Positions 42,469 through 51,009 of a DNA stretch of 64,000 bases are shown here, piece after piece. Each line of letters begins with the position of its first letter. The stretch's first letter is position 1. The notes beneath the pieces are model-generated. The model was not told the origin of the DNA, did no database searches, and saw nothing but the letters and a program-made list of their open reading frames with translations. The stretch spans positions 7,268 through 71,267 of the forward strand of contig DASYSL010000086.1 of assembly GCA_036003365.1 (NCBI GenBank), given 5' to 3'. Source of the DNA: DASYSL01 sp036003365 (GTDB lineage: Bacteria > Eisenbacteria > RBG-16-71-46 > DASYSL01). The position numbers were made by a program, and so were the translations under genes.

Positions 42469-42583
42469 GGCCACCAAGTGGTCACTTCCGACACTCGGCC
42501 GACTTATCTGCTCTGGAACGGGCAAGTGGTCACTTTCTGAAAGCGACCCACTTCCATGCCGTGCGGCCACCGAGTGGTCACCC
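42469..42583. repeat. Three direct repeats of AAGTGGTCAC at exact 48-bp spacing
   Basis: CAAGTGGTCAC begins at 42475 and 42523, and CGAGTGGTCAC at 42571, so the three copies are each 48 bp apart. The first and third share a longer version (GGCCACC(A/G)AGTGGTCAC). In the first two copies AAGTG and CACTT form a short inverted repeat. The array fills the gap between the convergent YugP-type gene and HU gene. It is not CRISPR: units are too short and the spacers are not in a longer array. Confidence 0.7.
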
Positions 42584-42636
42584 GACGTCTTCGGCCCACT
42601 TTTTCTTGGGAATCGGCGAAGCGATGGTGGCCCGCC

Positions 42637-42918
42637 TCAGGGATGCTGGGCCACCTGATCTTTCAATTCCTTCGACACCTTGAACACGGGCACGCGGCGC
42701 GGCGGTACGGGCACCGCTTCTCCCGTGCGCGGATTGCGCGCCAGGCGCGACTTGCGGTCCTTCACCTTGAAGGTGCCGAAGCCGCGGATCTCGATGTGCT
42801 GGCCGTTGGACAACGCCTTGCTCACCGCGTCGAGAAAACCGTCGACCGTGTCGGCCACGTCCTTCTTCGTGAGGCCGGTACGGTCGGCGATCTGGTCGAC
42901 GATGTCGGCCTTGGTCAT
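42637..42918 (-). CDS. HU/IHF family nucleoid protein
   Basis: 93 residues. ATG 42918 is preceded by GGGGGAGGAT, which favours it over the longer frame beginning at 42978. The sequence MTKADIVDQIADRTGLTKK, the dimer helix and the DNA-binding arm GFGTFKVKDRKSRLARNPRT, ending with VPVFKVSKELKDQV, are classical for HU/IHF. It bends and compacts DNA as a dimer. The length is standard. The gene is monocistronic, with a repeat array downstream. Assignment to HU rather than IHF-alpha/beta cannot be settled by eye. Confidence 0.95.
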   Translation of the reverse strand: MTKADIVDQIADRTGLTKKDVADTVDGFLDAVSKALSNGQHIEIRGFGTFKVKDRKSRLARNPRTGEAVPVPPRRVPVFKVSKELKDQVAQHP

Positions 42919-43023
42919 GGCGCCGATCCTCCCCCAACGGACCCGACGGTCGTGCTCCAGGGCCCGCTCGCTGGCCATATTGGGGCCCGGGAAAAGTCTG
43001 TCAACAACTTTTTCGACAAGGTC

Positions 43024-43989
43024 TTAGCGAGACGACCCCGGCCGCGGCGCCGGTCCCAGCGCCTGGTCGCGCGCCGCCTGCAGCCGCCCCCATCGCCCGG
43101 CATCGGCCTGGCTCAGGAGATCCCAGAGCCGGGTGCCGCCCGCCGCCTGGTCGGACGAGAGCTCGCGGGCGAAGCGCCCATCCTTGAGCTCGGCCAGGAT
43201 CTCCTCCATGCGCCGGCGCGCCTGCTCGCCGACCACGCGCGGCCCGCGCGTGAGTCCTCCATAGAGGGCGGTGCTGCTCACGCCTTGCGTGAAGCCGCGC
43301 GGCCCCTCCTTGTGCAGGAGGTCGGCCATGTACTTGATCTGATGCACGCACTCGAGATACGCCATGGCCGGCGCGTAGCCTGCGCGCACCAGCACATCGA
43401 CCGCGTTGGACACGAGCTCGATCAGGCCACCCACGAGCACCACCTGCTCGCCGAAGAGATCCACGATCACTTCTTCTTCCACCGTGGTGCGCAAGAGCCG
43501 CGCGCGATGGCTGCCGATGCCGGCGGCGTAGGTCTCGGCGCGCACCCAGCCCCGTCCGGAAGGCTCCTCGGCGACGGCCAGGTACGCCGGCACGCCGCGC
43601 CCCGCCTCATACTCGGAGGCCAGCACGCTGCCGGGTGCGGTAGGCGAGACGAGGAGCACGTCGACGCCCGGCTTCCACGCGTTCTTGCCGAAGAGGATCG
43701 AATAGCCGTGGGCGAAGACGATGGCCGATCCGGAGCGGATCGCGGGCGCCAGCTGATCGCGATAGAGAGCGGGGAACGCGGGATCGGGGACGAGGGCGGC
43801 GATGTACTCGGCGCCGGCACAGGACTCGGCGGGCAGACTCACGTCGAATCCGTCGGCGCGGGCGCGCTCGGCGCTCGCGCCGGGCCTGGCGCCGATGACC
43901 ACAGACCAGCCGGAGCCGCGCAAGCATTTCGCCTGCGCGGCTCCCTGATTGCCGTACCCGATGACCGCGACGCGCGGGGCGCTGGTCAA
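43024..43989 (-). CDS. Divergent ketol-acid reductoisomerase homologue
   Basis: 321 residues from a TTG at 43989 (13 bp after the TPR gene, no clear ribosome site). The NADPH-binding GYGNQG (11-16) and the KARI helical knot are recognisable: VDLFGEQVVLVGGLIELV and GYAPAMAYLECVHQIKYMADLL. Key changes are visible. The catalytic Lys of the PKxPGH motif is Thr117 (SPTAPGS), the following His is Ser121, and the fourth metal ligand Glu is Gln217 (ECVHQ). Asp177, Glu181 and Glu213 are kept. The ~15 N-terminal residues before the Rossmann strand in normal IlvC are absent. No other branched-chain amino-acid genes are nearby. It is clearly an IlvC relative but probably not a standard acetohydroxy-acid isomeroreductase. 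Confidence 0.87.
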   Translation of the reverse strand: MTSAPRVAVIGYGNQGAAQAKCLRGSGWSVVIGARPGASAERARADGFDVSLPAESCAGAEYIAALVPDPAFPALYRDQLAPAIRSGSAIVFAHGYSILFGKNAWKPGVDVLLVSPTAPGSVLASEYEAGRGVPAYLAVAEEPSGRGWVRAETYAAGIGSHRARLLRTTVEEEVIVDLFGEQVVLVGGLIELVSNAVDVLVRAGYAPAMAYLECVHQIKYMADLLHKEGPRGFTQGVSSTALYGGLTRGPRVVGEQARRRMEEILAELKDGRFARELSSDQAAGGTRLWDLLSQADAGRWGRLQAARDQALGPAPRPGSSR

Positions 43990-44002
43990 GGCAGGTTCGT
44001 GT

Positions 44003-45361
44003 CTAGCGCTTCTTCTTCGCCGGCTGAGGCGGGGCCGCCGCGGCCACCGCCACCGAGTTCCAGTCGGCCGCCGTCACCTGCACGCCTTTGCTGAACAGGA
44101 TCGCCCGCTTCTTGCCGTTCCACATCCAGGTCTCGACCTGGTAGTCGCCCATGGTCATGGTGCGGATCTCGTCCGGCGGCCCCAGCTCCTTGTACTTCTT
44201 GGCCACGGCCGACGTGGCGCCCGCGGCGCTGGCTTCCTTCTGCGCGAAGGCGGCTGCGTCGTCCACCTTCTGTCCTTCCTTGAGCGAGCGCGCCACCAGC
44301 GTGTGCGCCGCCGCGGCGTCGTCGACCTTGAGGTCGCGATAGGCCTGCGCCAGGAAGTTGTGGTACTCCGCCGCCACACTGTCCGCAGGAGAGGTGGCCA
44401 GCCCCTCTTGCGAGAGCTTGGCCGCACTGGCCGCGTCGCCGGCCGAGAGCGAAGCGATGGTGTAGTTGTAGAGGCCGTCCTTATCGTCGGGCTTGGCGGT
44501 GTGATAGAGGCCGAAGTTCTTCGCCGACTTGCCGAAGGCCTCCTTGGCCTCGCCGTCCTTCTTGTCGTTGGCGAGCTTGGTGGCCTGCTCGAAGTAGAGC
44601 TGGCCCAGACGCAACGCCGCGTCCGAGTCGTTGGGATTGGCGGCCAGCTTCTTCTCGTAGGTCGCGGCCGCGGCGGCGTAGTCGCCGGTCTGCGCCGCTT
44701 TCTCGCCCATCGAAACGCCGATCTGGTTCTTGGTTTCGGTCAGGCAGGGCGCGTCGGGAGCCACCTTGAGCCCGTCGTCGACGACCTGGTTCGCTTCCTC
44801 GGTCTTGCCGGCGTTGGCGAGGAAGGCCGCGAGGTTGCAGTAGCCCTTGGGATTGCTCGGATCTTCGGCCACCGCCTTGCGCATGGCATCGGCGGCGGGG
44901 ATGAACGCCGAGGGATCGGGATTTCCCCCCTGCGGCGCCGAGGCCAGCGCCTCCTGATACTTCTTGATGGCGGCGTTGAAGTAGGTCACCCAGTAGTGTT
45001 CCTGGTTGGCCTTCATGCGCTCGAGCAGCTTCTTCTTCTCGTCGCCCTTGGCGGTCGCGAGCGCGATCCCCTGCGTGAACGCGTGACCCGACTGGGTGGC
45101 ATCGTCCAGCTCGGCATAGGAGACGCCGAGATAGTCGTACGCCTCGATGTCGCTGGGATCCTCGGTCAGGCACTGCGTGAGCTGGGCCACCGCCTTGCCG
45201 TAGATCCGATGCGAGTCCTCGATGTTGCCCTTGTTGAATTCGGCTTGCGCTTGCGTGACGTACTGAATGCCGCCGGCACAATGATAATTGCGCGCTTCGG
45301 CGCGCGGCACCGCCACGGCGGCGAGCAACACGGCCGCCGCCATCCACGATTTCACCTTCAA
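44003..45361 (-). CDS. Exported TPR-repeat protein
   Basis: About 452 residues. The TTG at 45361 is preceded by AAAGGGGGA at proper spacing; a GTG at 45355 is an alternative. A signal peptide follows (LKVKSWMAAAVLLAAVAV, cleavage near AEARN). The mature chain is helical with several tetratricopeptide-like units: QAEFNKGNIEDSHRIYGKAV, DIEAYDYLGVSYAELDDATQSG, PKGYCNLAAFLANAGKTEEAN and DAALRLGQLYFEQATKLAND. A small beta-rich C-terminal part (GDYQVETWMWNGKKRAILFS) and a Lys-rich tail (AKKKR) end it. TPRs mediate protein-protein contacts; the partner is unknown. A sigma70-like promoter lies upstream. Confidence 0.88.
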   Translation of the reverse strand: MKVKSWMAAAVLLAAVAVPRAEARNYHCAGGIQYVTQAQAEFNKGNIEDSHRIYGKAVAQLTQCLTEDPSDIEAYDYLGVSYAELDDATQSGHAFTQGIALATAKGDEKKKLLERMKANQEHYWVTYFNAAIKKYQEALASAPQGGNPDPSAFIPAADAMRKAVAEDPSNPKGYCNLAAFLANAGKTEEANQVVDDGLKVAPDAPCLTETKNQIGVSMGEKAAQTGDYAAAAATYEKKLAANPNDSDAALRLGQLYFEQATKLANDKKDGEAKEAFGKSAKNFGLYHTAKPDDKDGLYNYTIASLSAGDAASAAKLSQEGLATSPADSVAAEYHNFLAQAYRDLKVDDAAAAHTLVARSLKEGQKVDDAAAFAQKEASAAGATSAVAKKYKELGPPDEIRTMTMGDYQVETWMWNGKKRAILFSKGVQVTAADWNSVAVAAAAPPQPAKKKR

Positions 45362-45662
45362 CGCTGTTTCCCCCTTTCGGTCGGGGCGATGGCGGTTGCC
45401 CGTGCCCCCACCTTGGTACCCGCAATCGGCGTGCCGAGCGAGCGGCGCTGCCGGAAGTCTGCGCGCGTCCAAGGGCTGTTCGCGCGGCCCTCGCTGCAAG
45501 ACGATGGAACTCCCGCGTTTCGGACTCTAGGCGGGGGGTGAAGAATCGGTCAAGGCCGAGCGAACACGCCGGCCGGCGGCCGCGCGCACGCTTCCCGCGT
45601 CGATCTGGGGCGACAAGGTGTGGCGCGGGCGCCCCGACCCTAACGGCCGCGCGACCCGGGGG
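45362..45662. other. Intergenic region upstream of TPR gene
   Basis: A 301-bp gap between priA and the TPR gene, both on the minus strand. It holds a candidate promoter (45524-45553) and GC-rich palindromes near 45570 (CGCCGGCCGGCG). No gene is supported. Confidence 0.5.
45524..45553 (-). promoter_or_regulatory. Candidate sigma70-type promoter of the TPR gene
   Basis: On the minus strand TTGACC (45553-45548) is followed after 18 bases by TAGAGT (45529-45524). The TPR start is about 160 bases downstream, which would leave a long leader. Pattern-based only. Confidence 0.42.
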
Positions 45663-47759
45663 TCACAGGACGTCCTGCGGATCCACGTCCACGGCGACCC
45701 GCACCCCCGCCGGCATCTTCTCCTGGGCGAGCGCTTCCGTGAGCCGGACCGCGCTCTCGAGCAAGCGCCGCCGCTGGCGCGAGCGCAGCGTGACGTGCCA
45801 GCGATAGCGGCCGCGCAGACGCATGAGCACGTGCGGCGCCGGACCCAAGACCTCGATCTCGGAGGCGGCCGGCTCGGCTGCGACGCGCGCCGCCTGCGCC
45901 AGCCGCTCGGCGGCGTCGATCACGCGATCCTCGTGCGGACTCGACGCCAGAAACGAAACCAGGCGCGTGGCCGGCGGATAGCCGGCTGCGTCGCGGATGG
46001 CGAGCTCCGCTTCGGCGAAGTTCTCGTAGTCGTGCCGTGCGGCGGCGACGAGCGCTGGATGGTCGGGATGGCGCGTTTGCAAGATCACGTGGCCCGGCCG
46101 CTCCCCGCGCCCGGCGCGTCCCGCCACCTGCGTGAGCAATTGGAACGTGCGCTCGGAGGCGCGGAAGTCGGGCACGTGCAAGGACGTGTCGGCGTTCAAC
46201 ACGCCGACCAGCGTCACGCCAGGGAAGTCGTGCCCCTTGGCGACCAGCTGCGTGCCGAGCAGGATACCGGGCTCGCCGGAACGGAAGCCGTCGAGCACCG
46301 TCTCGGTGTGCCCGCGGGTGCGCGCGCTGTCGGAATCGAGGCGATGGATGGGCGTGCCGGGAAAGAGCTGCCCGAGCTCCTTCTCGACGCGCTGCGTGCC
46401 TGCCACCTTGTAGCGGAAGAAGGGATGGCCGCACGCCGGGCACGAGGGCCGCGCCTCCTCGCTGTGCTCGCAGTAATGACAGAGGAAGAGCCCGCGCGCC
46501 GAATGAAAGGTGAGCGACACGTCGCAGTGCGGGCAGCGCGCCGCGTAGCCGCAGGCCTCGCACTCGACCACGCGCGAGTGGCCGCGGCGATTGAGGAAGA
46601 GCAGCACTTGCTCCTGCCGCGCCAGCACAGCTTCGACAAGCGTGGCGAGACGGGGCGAGAGGAGGGCCGGGCCGGTGGCCGCCTTGACGCGCGCCGGTGC
46701 GGCCACCAAGGCCACGCCACCCTCTCCCCCGCGAGCGCCGGCCGGCTCGCGCGCCTCGGCGTTCCCCAGGTCCACGACCTCGACCGTGGGCAAGGGCCGG
46801 CGGTCGACGCGCTCGGGCAGGGAAAGCATCACGTACTTGCCGCGGCGCGCGTTGTCGTACGACTCGAGCGAAGGCGTGGCCGAGCCCAGGAGGCACGGCA
46901 CGCCGACGAGGCGCGCGCGCATCACGGCCACGTCGCGTCCGTGATAGCGCAGCTGCTCCGATTGCTTGTAGGCCGGCTCGTGCTCCTCGTCGACCACGAC
47001 GAGCCCGAGCGCGGGCAAGGGCGCGAACACCGCCGAGCGCGCGCCGATCACCAGGTCCAGGGCGCCGCGCCGCGCGCGCTCCCAGGTGGCTCGCCTCTCG
47101 CCCACGCCGAGATACGAGTGCAGAACGCCGACGCGCGCGCCGAAGCGCCGCCGCGCTTCGCTCACCACGCTGTGCGCGAGCGCCACCTCGGGCACCAGAA
47201 GGAGCGTCTGGCGTCCGGCGTCGCGCGCCGCGGCGGCCGCCTGCAGGTAGACCTCGGTCTTGCCGCTGCCGGTCACGCCGTGGAGGAGGAAGGTCTCGAA
47301 GCGGGGCTCGGCGACCGCGGCGCGCACCGCGCCGAGCGCATGCGCTTGAGCCGTCGTGAGCGTGTGGCGCTTGGGCAGGGCGGCCGGCTGGGGCGCTGCG
47401 CTCTCGGCGGCGGCACGCTTGCGCGAGCGGCTGCCGGCGAGCCCTTGGAGCCCGCCGGGCAGCTGGGCGGCGATCGCCTCGCCGAGCGAGCACAAGTAGT
47501 ACTCGGAGACCCAACCCGCCAAGCGCAGCCCGCTCGCATCGATCACTGGATCCGGCGACAGCACGCTGGCCAAGGGCTTCACGCGCTCGGGATCGTGATC
47601 GGCCGCCTCGCTCACCTCGACCACGATGCCGCGCTTGACGCGGGCGCCGAACGGCGCGGTGACCTCGACACCGGGCGCGCACGCCTCGGCCCACTCCTCC
47701 GGGATCGAATAGACGAAGGTGCGGCGCACGGGGATGGGAAAGGCGACGTGGGCGAACAC
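45663..47759 (-). CDS. priA: Primosomal protein N' (replication restart helicase)
   Basis: 698 residues, GTG start at 47759 beginning FAHVAFPIPVRRTFVYSIPE, the DNA 3'-end-binding domain. The helicase core has Walker A GVTGSGKT at 161-168, VPEVALAHSVV, DEEHEPAYKQ, GSATPSLES and the C-terminal motifs GTQLVAKGHDFPGVTLVG and QVAGRAGRG. The zinc-binding insertion has the expected cysteine pairs (CEACGYAARCPHC, CHYCEHSEEARPSCPAC). PriA reloads the replicative helicase at stalled forks. An Ala/Gly-rich insertion near 335-360 is not part of the usual protein. The gene is isolated between the TPR gene and the signalling operon. Confidence 0.96.
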   Translation of the reverse strand: MFAHVAFPIPVRRTFVYSIPEEWAEACAPGVEVTAPFGARVKRGIVVEVSEAADHDPERVKPLASVLSPDPVIDASGLRLAGWVSEYYLCSLGEAIAAQLPGGLQGLAGSRSRKRAAAESAAPQPAALPKRHTLTTAQAHALGAVRAAVAEPRFETFLLHGVTGSGKTEVYLQAAAAARDAGRQTLLLVPEVALAHSVVSEARRRFGARVGVLHSYLGVGERRATWERARRGALDLVIGARSAVFAPLPALGLVVVDEEHEPAYKQSEQLRYHGRDVAVMRARLVGVPCLLGSATPSLESYDNARRGKYVMLSLPERVDRRPLPTVEVVDLGNAEAREPAGARGGEGGVALVAAPARVKAATGPALLSPRLATLVEAVLARQEQVLLFLNRRGHSRVVECEACGYAARCPHCDVSLTFHSARGLFLCHYCEHSEEARPSCPACGHPFFRYKVAGTQRVEKELGQLFPGTPIHRLDSDSARTRGHTETVLDGFRSGEPGILLGTQLVAKGHDFPGVTLVGVLNADTSLHVPDFRASERTFQLLTQVAGRAGRGERPGHVILQTRHPDHPALVAAARHDYENFAEAELAIRDAAGYPPATRLVSFLASSPHEDRVIDAAERLAQAARVAAEPAASEIEVLGPAPHVLMRLRGRYRWHVTLRSRQRRRLLESAVRLTEALAQEKMPAGVRVAVDVDPQDVL

Positions 47760-47859
47760 GACATCAAGATAACGGCTGCAGAGGACGGAATGAATCGGGG
47801 GAACGGAAGCGATCAGCCGAGACCGCGGGCGCGGTCCGGCGGCACGTCAGCGAGCCCGA

Positions 47860-47900
47860 GAACGGCCGGAGTGGAAGCGGGTGCTCCCGACCGGCCGTTC
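47860..47900 (-). terminator. Hairpin at the end of the signalling operon
   Basis: GAACGGCCGG (47860-47869) and CCGGCCGTTC (47891-47900) form a perfect 10-bp stem immediately after the receiver-protein stop codon at 47902. There is no U-tract, so it may terminate poorly or act as a 3' stabiliser. Confidence 0.5.
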
Positions 47901-47901
47901 C

Positions 47902-48300
<399 letters not shown>

Positions 48301-48348
48301 TTCGTTCACCTCCTCGCACGGCCGCGACCAACGGAGTCGCGGCGCGTC

Positions 48349-51009
48349 CTAGGCCGCCTTCGGCATCGCGCTCCGTCGCGGAGCCAGCCGGCCTTCCTTC
48401 TCCAGCACGTCGACCAGCGCTTCGACGACACGTGGGTCGAACCGCTGGCCACCCAGACGTCTCAGATCCTCGACCGCTTCTTCCACGCTCACCCCCGCGC
48501 GTCCCACGCCGCCGAGGAGCAAGCTTTCGAACCGGTCCACCACCGCGAGCACGCGGGCGCCGAGAGGAATCCGATTGCCCGCGAGCCCCTTCGGGTAACC
48601 GCCCCCGTTCACCCACTCGTGGTGGGCGAGGATGGTCTCCCGAACGCCCGGATCGCAGCCGAGCGGCGCGAGAATCTCGAGCGCCATCTCGGGATGCCGC
48701 CGGTGCCGCGTTTCGTCCTCCGGCTCCGGCCCCAGCTCCTGCCGATCCAGCTCGCGCTCCAGGCGCTCGGCCAGCACGCCCGCCGGCACCGTCGCGATGG
48801 CCTGCACCGCATCCGCCTCGCTCACCGTGTCGCCCTCGCTGGCCGGCGTAACCGGCCGCGACAGCGCGAGGTCGGCGAGCAAGGCCGCGATCTCGATCCG
48901 TGCTGCGTCGTCGCCGCGCCAGCCCAGCTCGTGGGCGACCGCGCGCACGTAGCGCGCGCGCTCGGCCCCGGTGCGGCGGTCGCGCCGCAGATGCGTGAGC
49001 ACACTCTTCAGCGTCTCGGCGGCCATCACCGTCTCGGCTTCCCCCTGGCGCATCCGCTCGACCCGAGCAAGCACGGTGCCGACTTGCGCGGCGAGCTGCC
49101 CCAGGAGGGCGATCTGGTCCTCTTCCGGGCGACCGGAAGGCGGCGTAATCCCGTTATCGGCAGCGCCTTCGCTCTCTGAAGCGCAGGCGAAAGAAACCAC
49201 CAGAGCCCCCGCCGTCCGGTCTCCCAGATGGACGGGAGCGGCAAGAACCTTGCCCTTCCGGTAAGGCTCGCGCCGATGACCCAGGAAACGCGCGTCCTGC
49301 TCGCCGTCCTCGGAGCTCACGGCCTCGCCCGTCGCCAGCACGTGCCCGGCCACCCCCTCGCCGGCCCGCAGGCGCAAACCGCGCATCTCGTCCTTGCCGA
49401 TGCCGGCGCTCGCCATGGGGACGAGGTCACCGTCGGCCTGTGCGATCAGCAACGTCACGGAGGGCGCTTCGAGAATCTGCGCCGTCATCTCCACCGCCAG
49501 CGCGAGCGCCTGATCGGAGCCCTCGCGCCGGTGCCGCCGTGTCGTCCACACTTCGGCGCGCACGGGCGGCGCCAAGGGCAGCATGACGGTGAAGCACGAG
49601 CCCTTGGCCGGACGGCTCGCCACCGAGATGTGCCCGCCATGCCACTCGGCCACCGATTTGCAGATGGCGAGGCCAAGGCCGGTGCCGCCGTAGTGGCGCG
49701 AGAGTCCGCCGTCGACCTGGTAGAAGCGCTCGAAGATGCGCTCGCATTCTTGGGGCGCGATGCCGATGCCCGTGTCCCTTACCCACAGGCGGAACTCGTC
49801 CTCCTGGGCCGCGACGCCAATGGTCACGCGGCCGTCCTTGGGGGTGAACTTGACGGCGTTGCCGCCGAGCTGGAGGAGGAGCTGCTTCAAGAGCTCGCGG
49901 TCGGCCTGGAGCGACGCGTTTTTCTCGGGCAGATCGGTCTTGAGTTCGATGCCCTTGGCGCGCGCCGCGGGGGCGAGCAGCTCGGCGCACTCCTGCACCA
50001 GTCCCGAGAGATCGACTTCGGCGGCTTGCGGCCCGGCGCCCGACTCGAGCGCCGAGAACGAAAGCACCGAATCGATGAGGGCTTCCAGGCGCGTGCTCTC
50101 TTCCGAGAGCACGGCCAGCGAGCGGTTCCAGGCTTCGGGATCGCCGCCGTCGGCGCCATACGGGCTCGCGTCGCGCAAGCTCTCGGTGTAGGCGCGGATC
50201 GAGGTCAAAGGCGTGCGCAGCTCGTGCGAGATGGCCGAGAGAAAATTCGACTTGAGGCGCGTCAGCTCGCCCAGGCGCACATTGGCCTGCTCGAGGCGGT
50301 TCGAGTGCTCCTCGAGCGAGTGGTAGAGGCGGGCGTTCTCCAGGGCCACGACCACGTGATTGGCGAACACTTCGAGCAGCTCGATGGTCTCGCGCGAGGG
50401 CACGAGGCGGTCCACCGGATCGTCGACCGAGAGATAGCCCATGATCTCGCCGCTCTTCTGATAGAGCGGCACGAACAGCACGTCCTCCTCGTGCCACTCC
50501 CAGGGCTCGCGCTGGCCGAGACTCGGCCGCACGCCCTCGGGCAGCTGGCGCGACATCGACGTGGTGTGGCTGATGAAGTACGAGCGGCCGACGCGGAACT
50601 CGTCGGAGAGCCACGACAGAAAGGTGTCGAGCGAGATTTCCTCGGACTCGAGCTTGGCCACGGCCTCGGTCGGCATGCCGGCGAAGGCACGGGCCGCGAG
50701 CTGGCGCGTCTTGGGATCGAGCACGCGCAGGAGCACGACGCGGAAACCGAGCGTGGCCTGAACGGCGCGCACGATGCCGGCGAGGAGCGTGTCGAGCTCG
50801 AGCGTCGAGTTGAGCTGAGTCACCACCTCGAGCAGGCGGTGCAGCTTCTCCATGCGCGCCTTGCCGGCCTCGACCTGGGAGAAGTAAAGACGCGACAGGC
50901 GCTCGCGCATGAGCTCGAGATCGCGCACGCGGCGGCGCAGCTGCTCGATCTCGTTCCAGGTGACGCGGGTCGAGCCGCGCATGCCACGCGGGCGGGCCGT
51001 GCGGGCCAT
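48349..51009 (-). CDS. GAF-histidine kinase-GAF protein with degenerate HD-GYP domain
   Basis: 886 residues; ATG 51009 overlaps the previous stop by one base (TGATG). Order: N-terminal coiled coil (~15-60), GAF (~60-225), HisKA with phospho-His262 in AISHELRTPL, HATPase with GNAVKF, DTGIGIAP and GGTGLGLAI (~350-475), second GAF (~495-640), then an HD-GYP-like domain (~675-870). In that last domain the GYP part is kept (HHEWVNGGGYPKGL, His796-His797), but the HD pair of the metal site reads AD (ALLADLAL) and the nearby Lys is gone. Phosphodiesterase activity on c-di-GMP is therefore doubtful. No membrane segments, so it is a cytoplasmic sensor. It is a paralogue of the next gene upstream and ends 48 bp before the receiver gene. 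Confidence 0.92.
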   Translation of the reverse strand: MARTARPRGMRGSTRVTWNEIEQLRRRVRDLELMRERLSRLYFSQVEAGKARMEKLHRLLEVVTQLNSTLELDTLLAGIVRAVQATLGFRVVLLRVLDPKTRQLAARAFAGMPTEAVAKLESEEISLDTFLSWLSDEFRVGRSYFISHTTSMSRQLPEGVRPSLGQREPWEWHEEDVLFVPLYQKSGEIMGYLSVDDPVDRLVPSRETIELLEVFANHVVVALENARLYHSLEEHSNRLEQANVRLGELTRLKSNFLSAISHELRTPLTSIRAYTESLRDASPYGADGGDPEAWNRSLAVLSEESTRLEALIDSVLSFSALESGAGPQAAEVDLSGLVQECAELLAPAARAKGIELKTDLPEKNASLQADRELLKQLLLQLGGNAVKFTPKDGRVTIGVAAQEDEFRLWVRDTGIGIAPQECERIFERFYQVDGGLSRHYGGTGLGLAICKSVAEWHGGHISVASRPAKGSCFTVMLPLAPPVRAEVWTTRRHRREGSDQALALAVEMTAQILEAPSVTLLIAQADGDLVPMASAGIGKDEMRGLRLRAGEGVAGHVLATGEAVSSEDGEQDARFLGHRREPYRKGKVLAAPVHLGDRTAGALVVSFACASESEGAADNGITPPSGRPEEDQIALLGQLAAQVGTVLARVERMRQGEAETVMAAETLKSVLTHLRRDRRTGAERARYVRAVAHELGWRGDDAARIEIAALLADLALSRPVTPASEGDTVSEADAVQAIATVPAGVLAERLERELDRQELGPEPEDETRHRRHPEMALEILAPLGCDPGVRETILAHHEWVNGGGYPKGLAGNRIPLGARVLAVVDRFESLLLGGVGRAGVSVEEAVEDLRRLGGQRFDPRVVEALVDVLEKEGRLAPRRSAMPKAA

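Noticed and set aside
42469..42583. Possible CRISPR array
   Set aside because: Only three ~11-bp units, not the 24-40 bp repeats of CRISPR, and no cas genes in the window.
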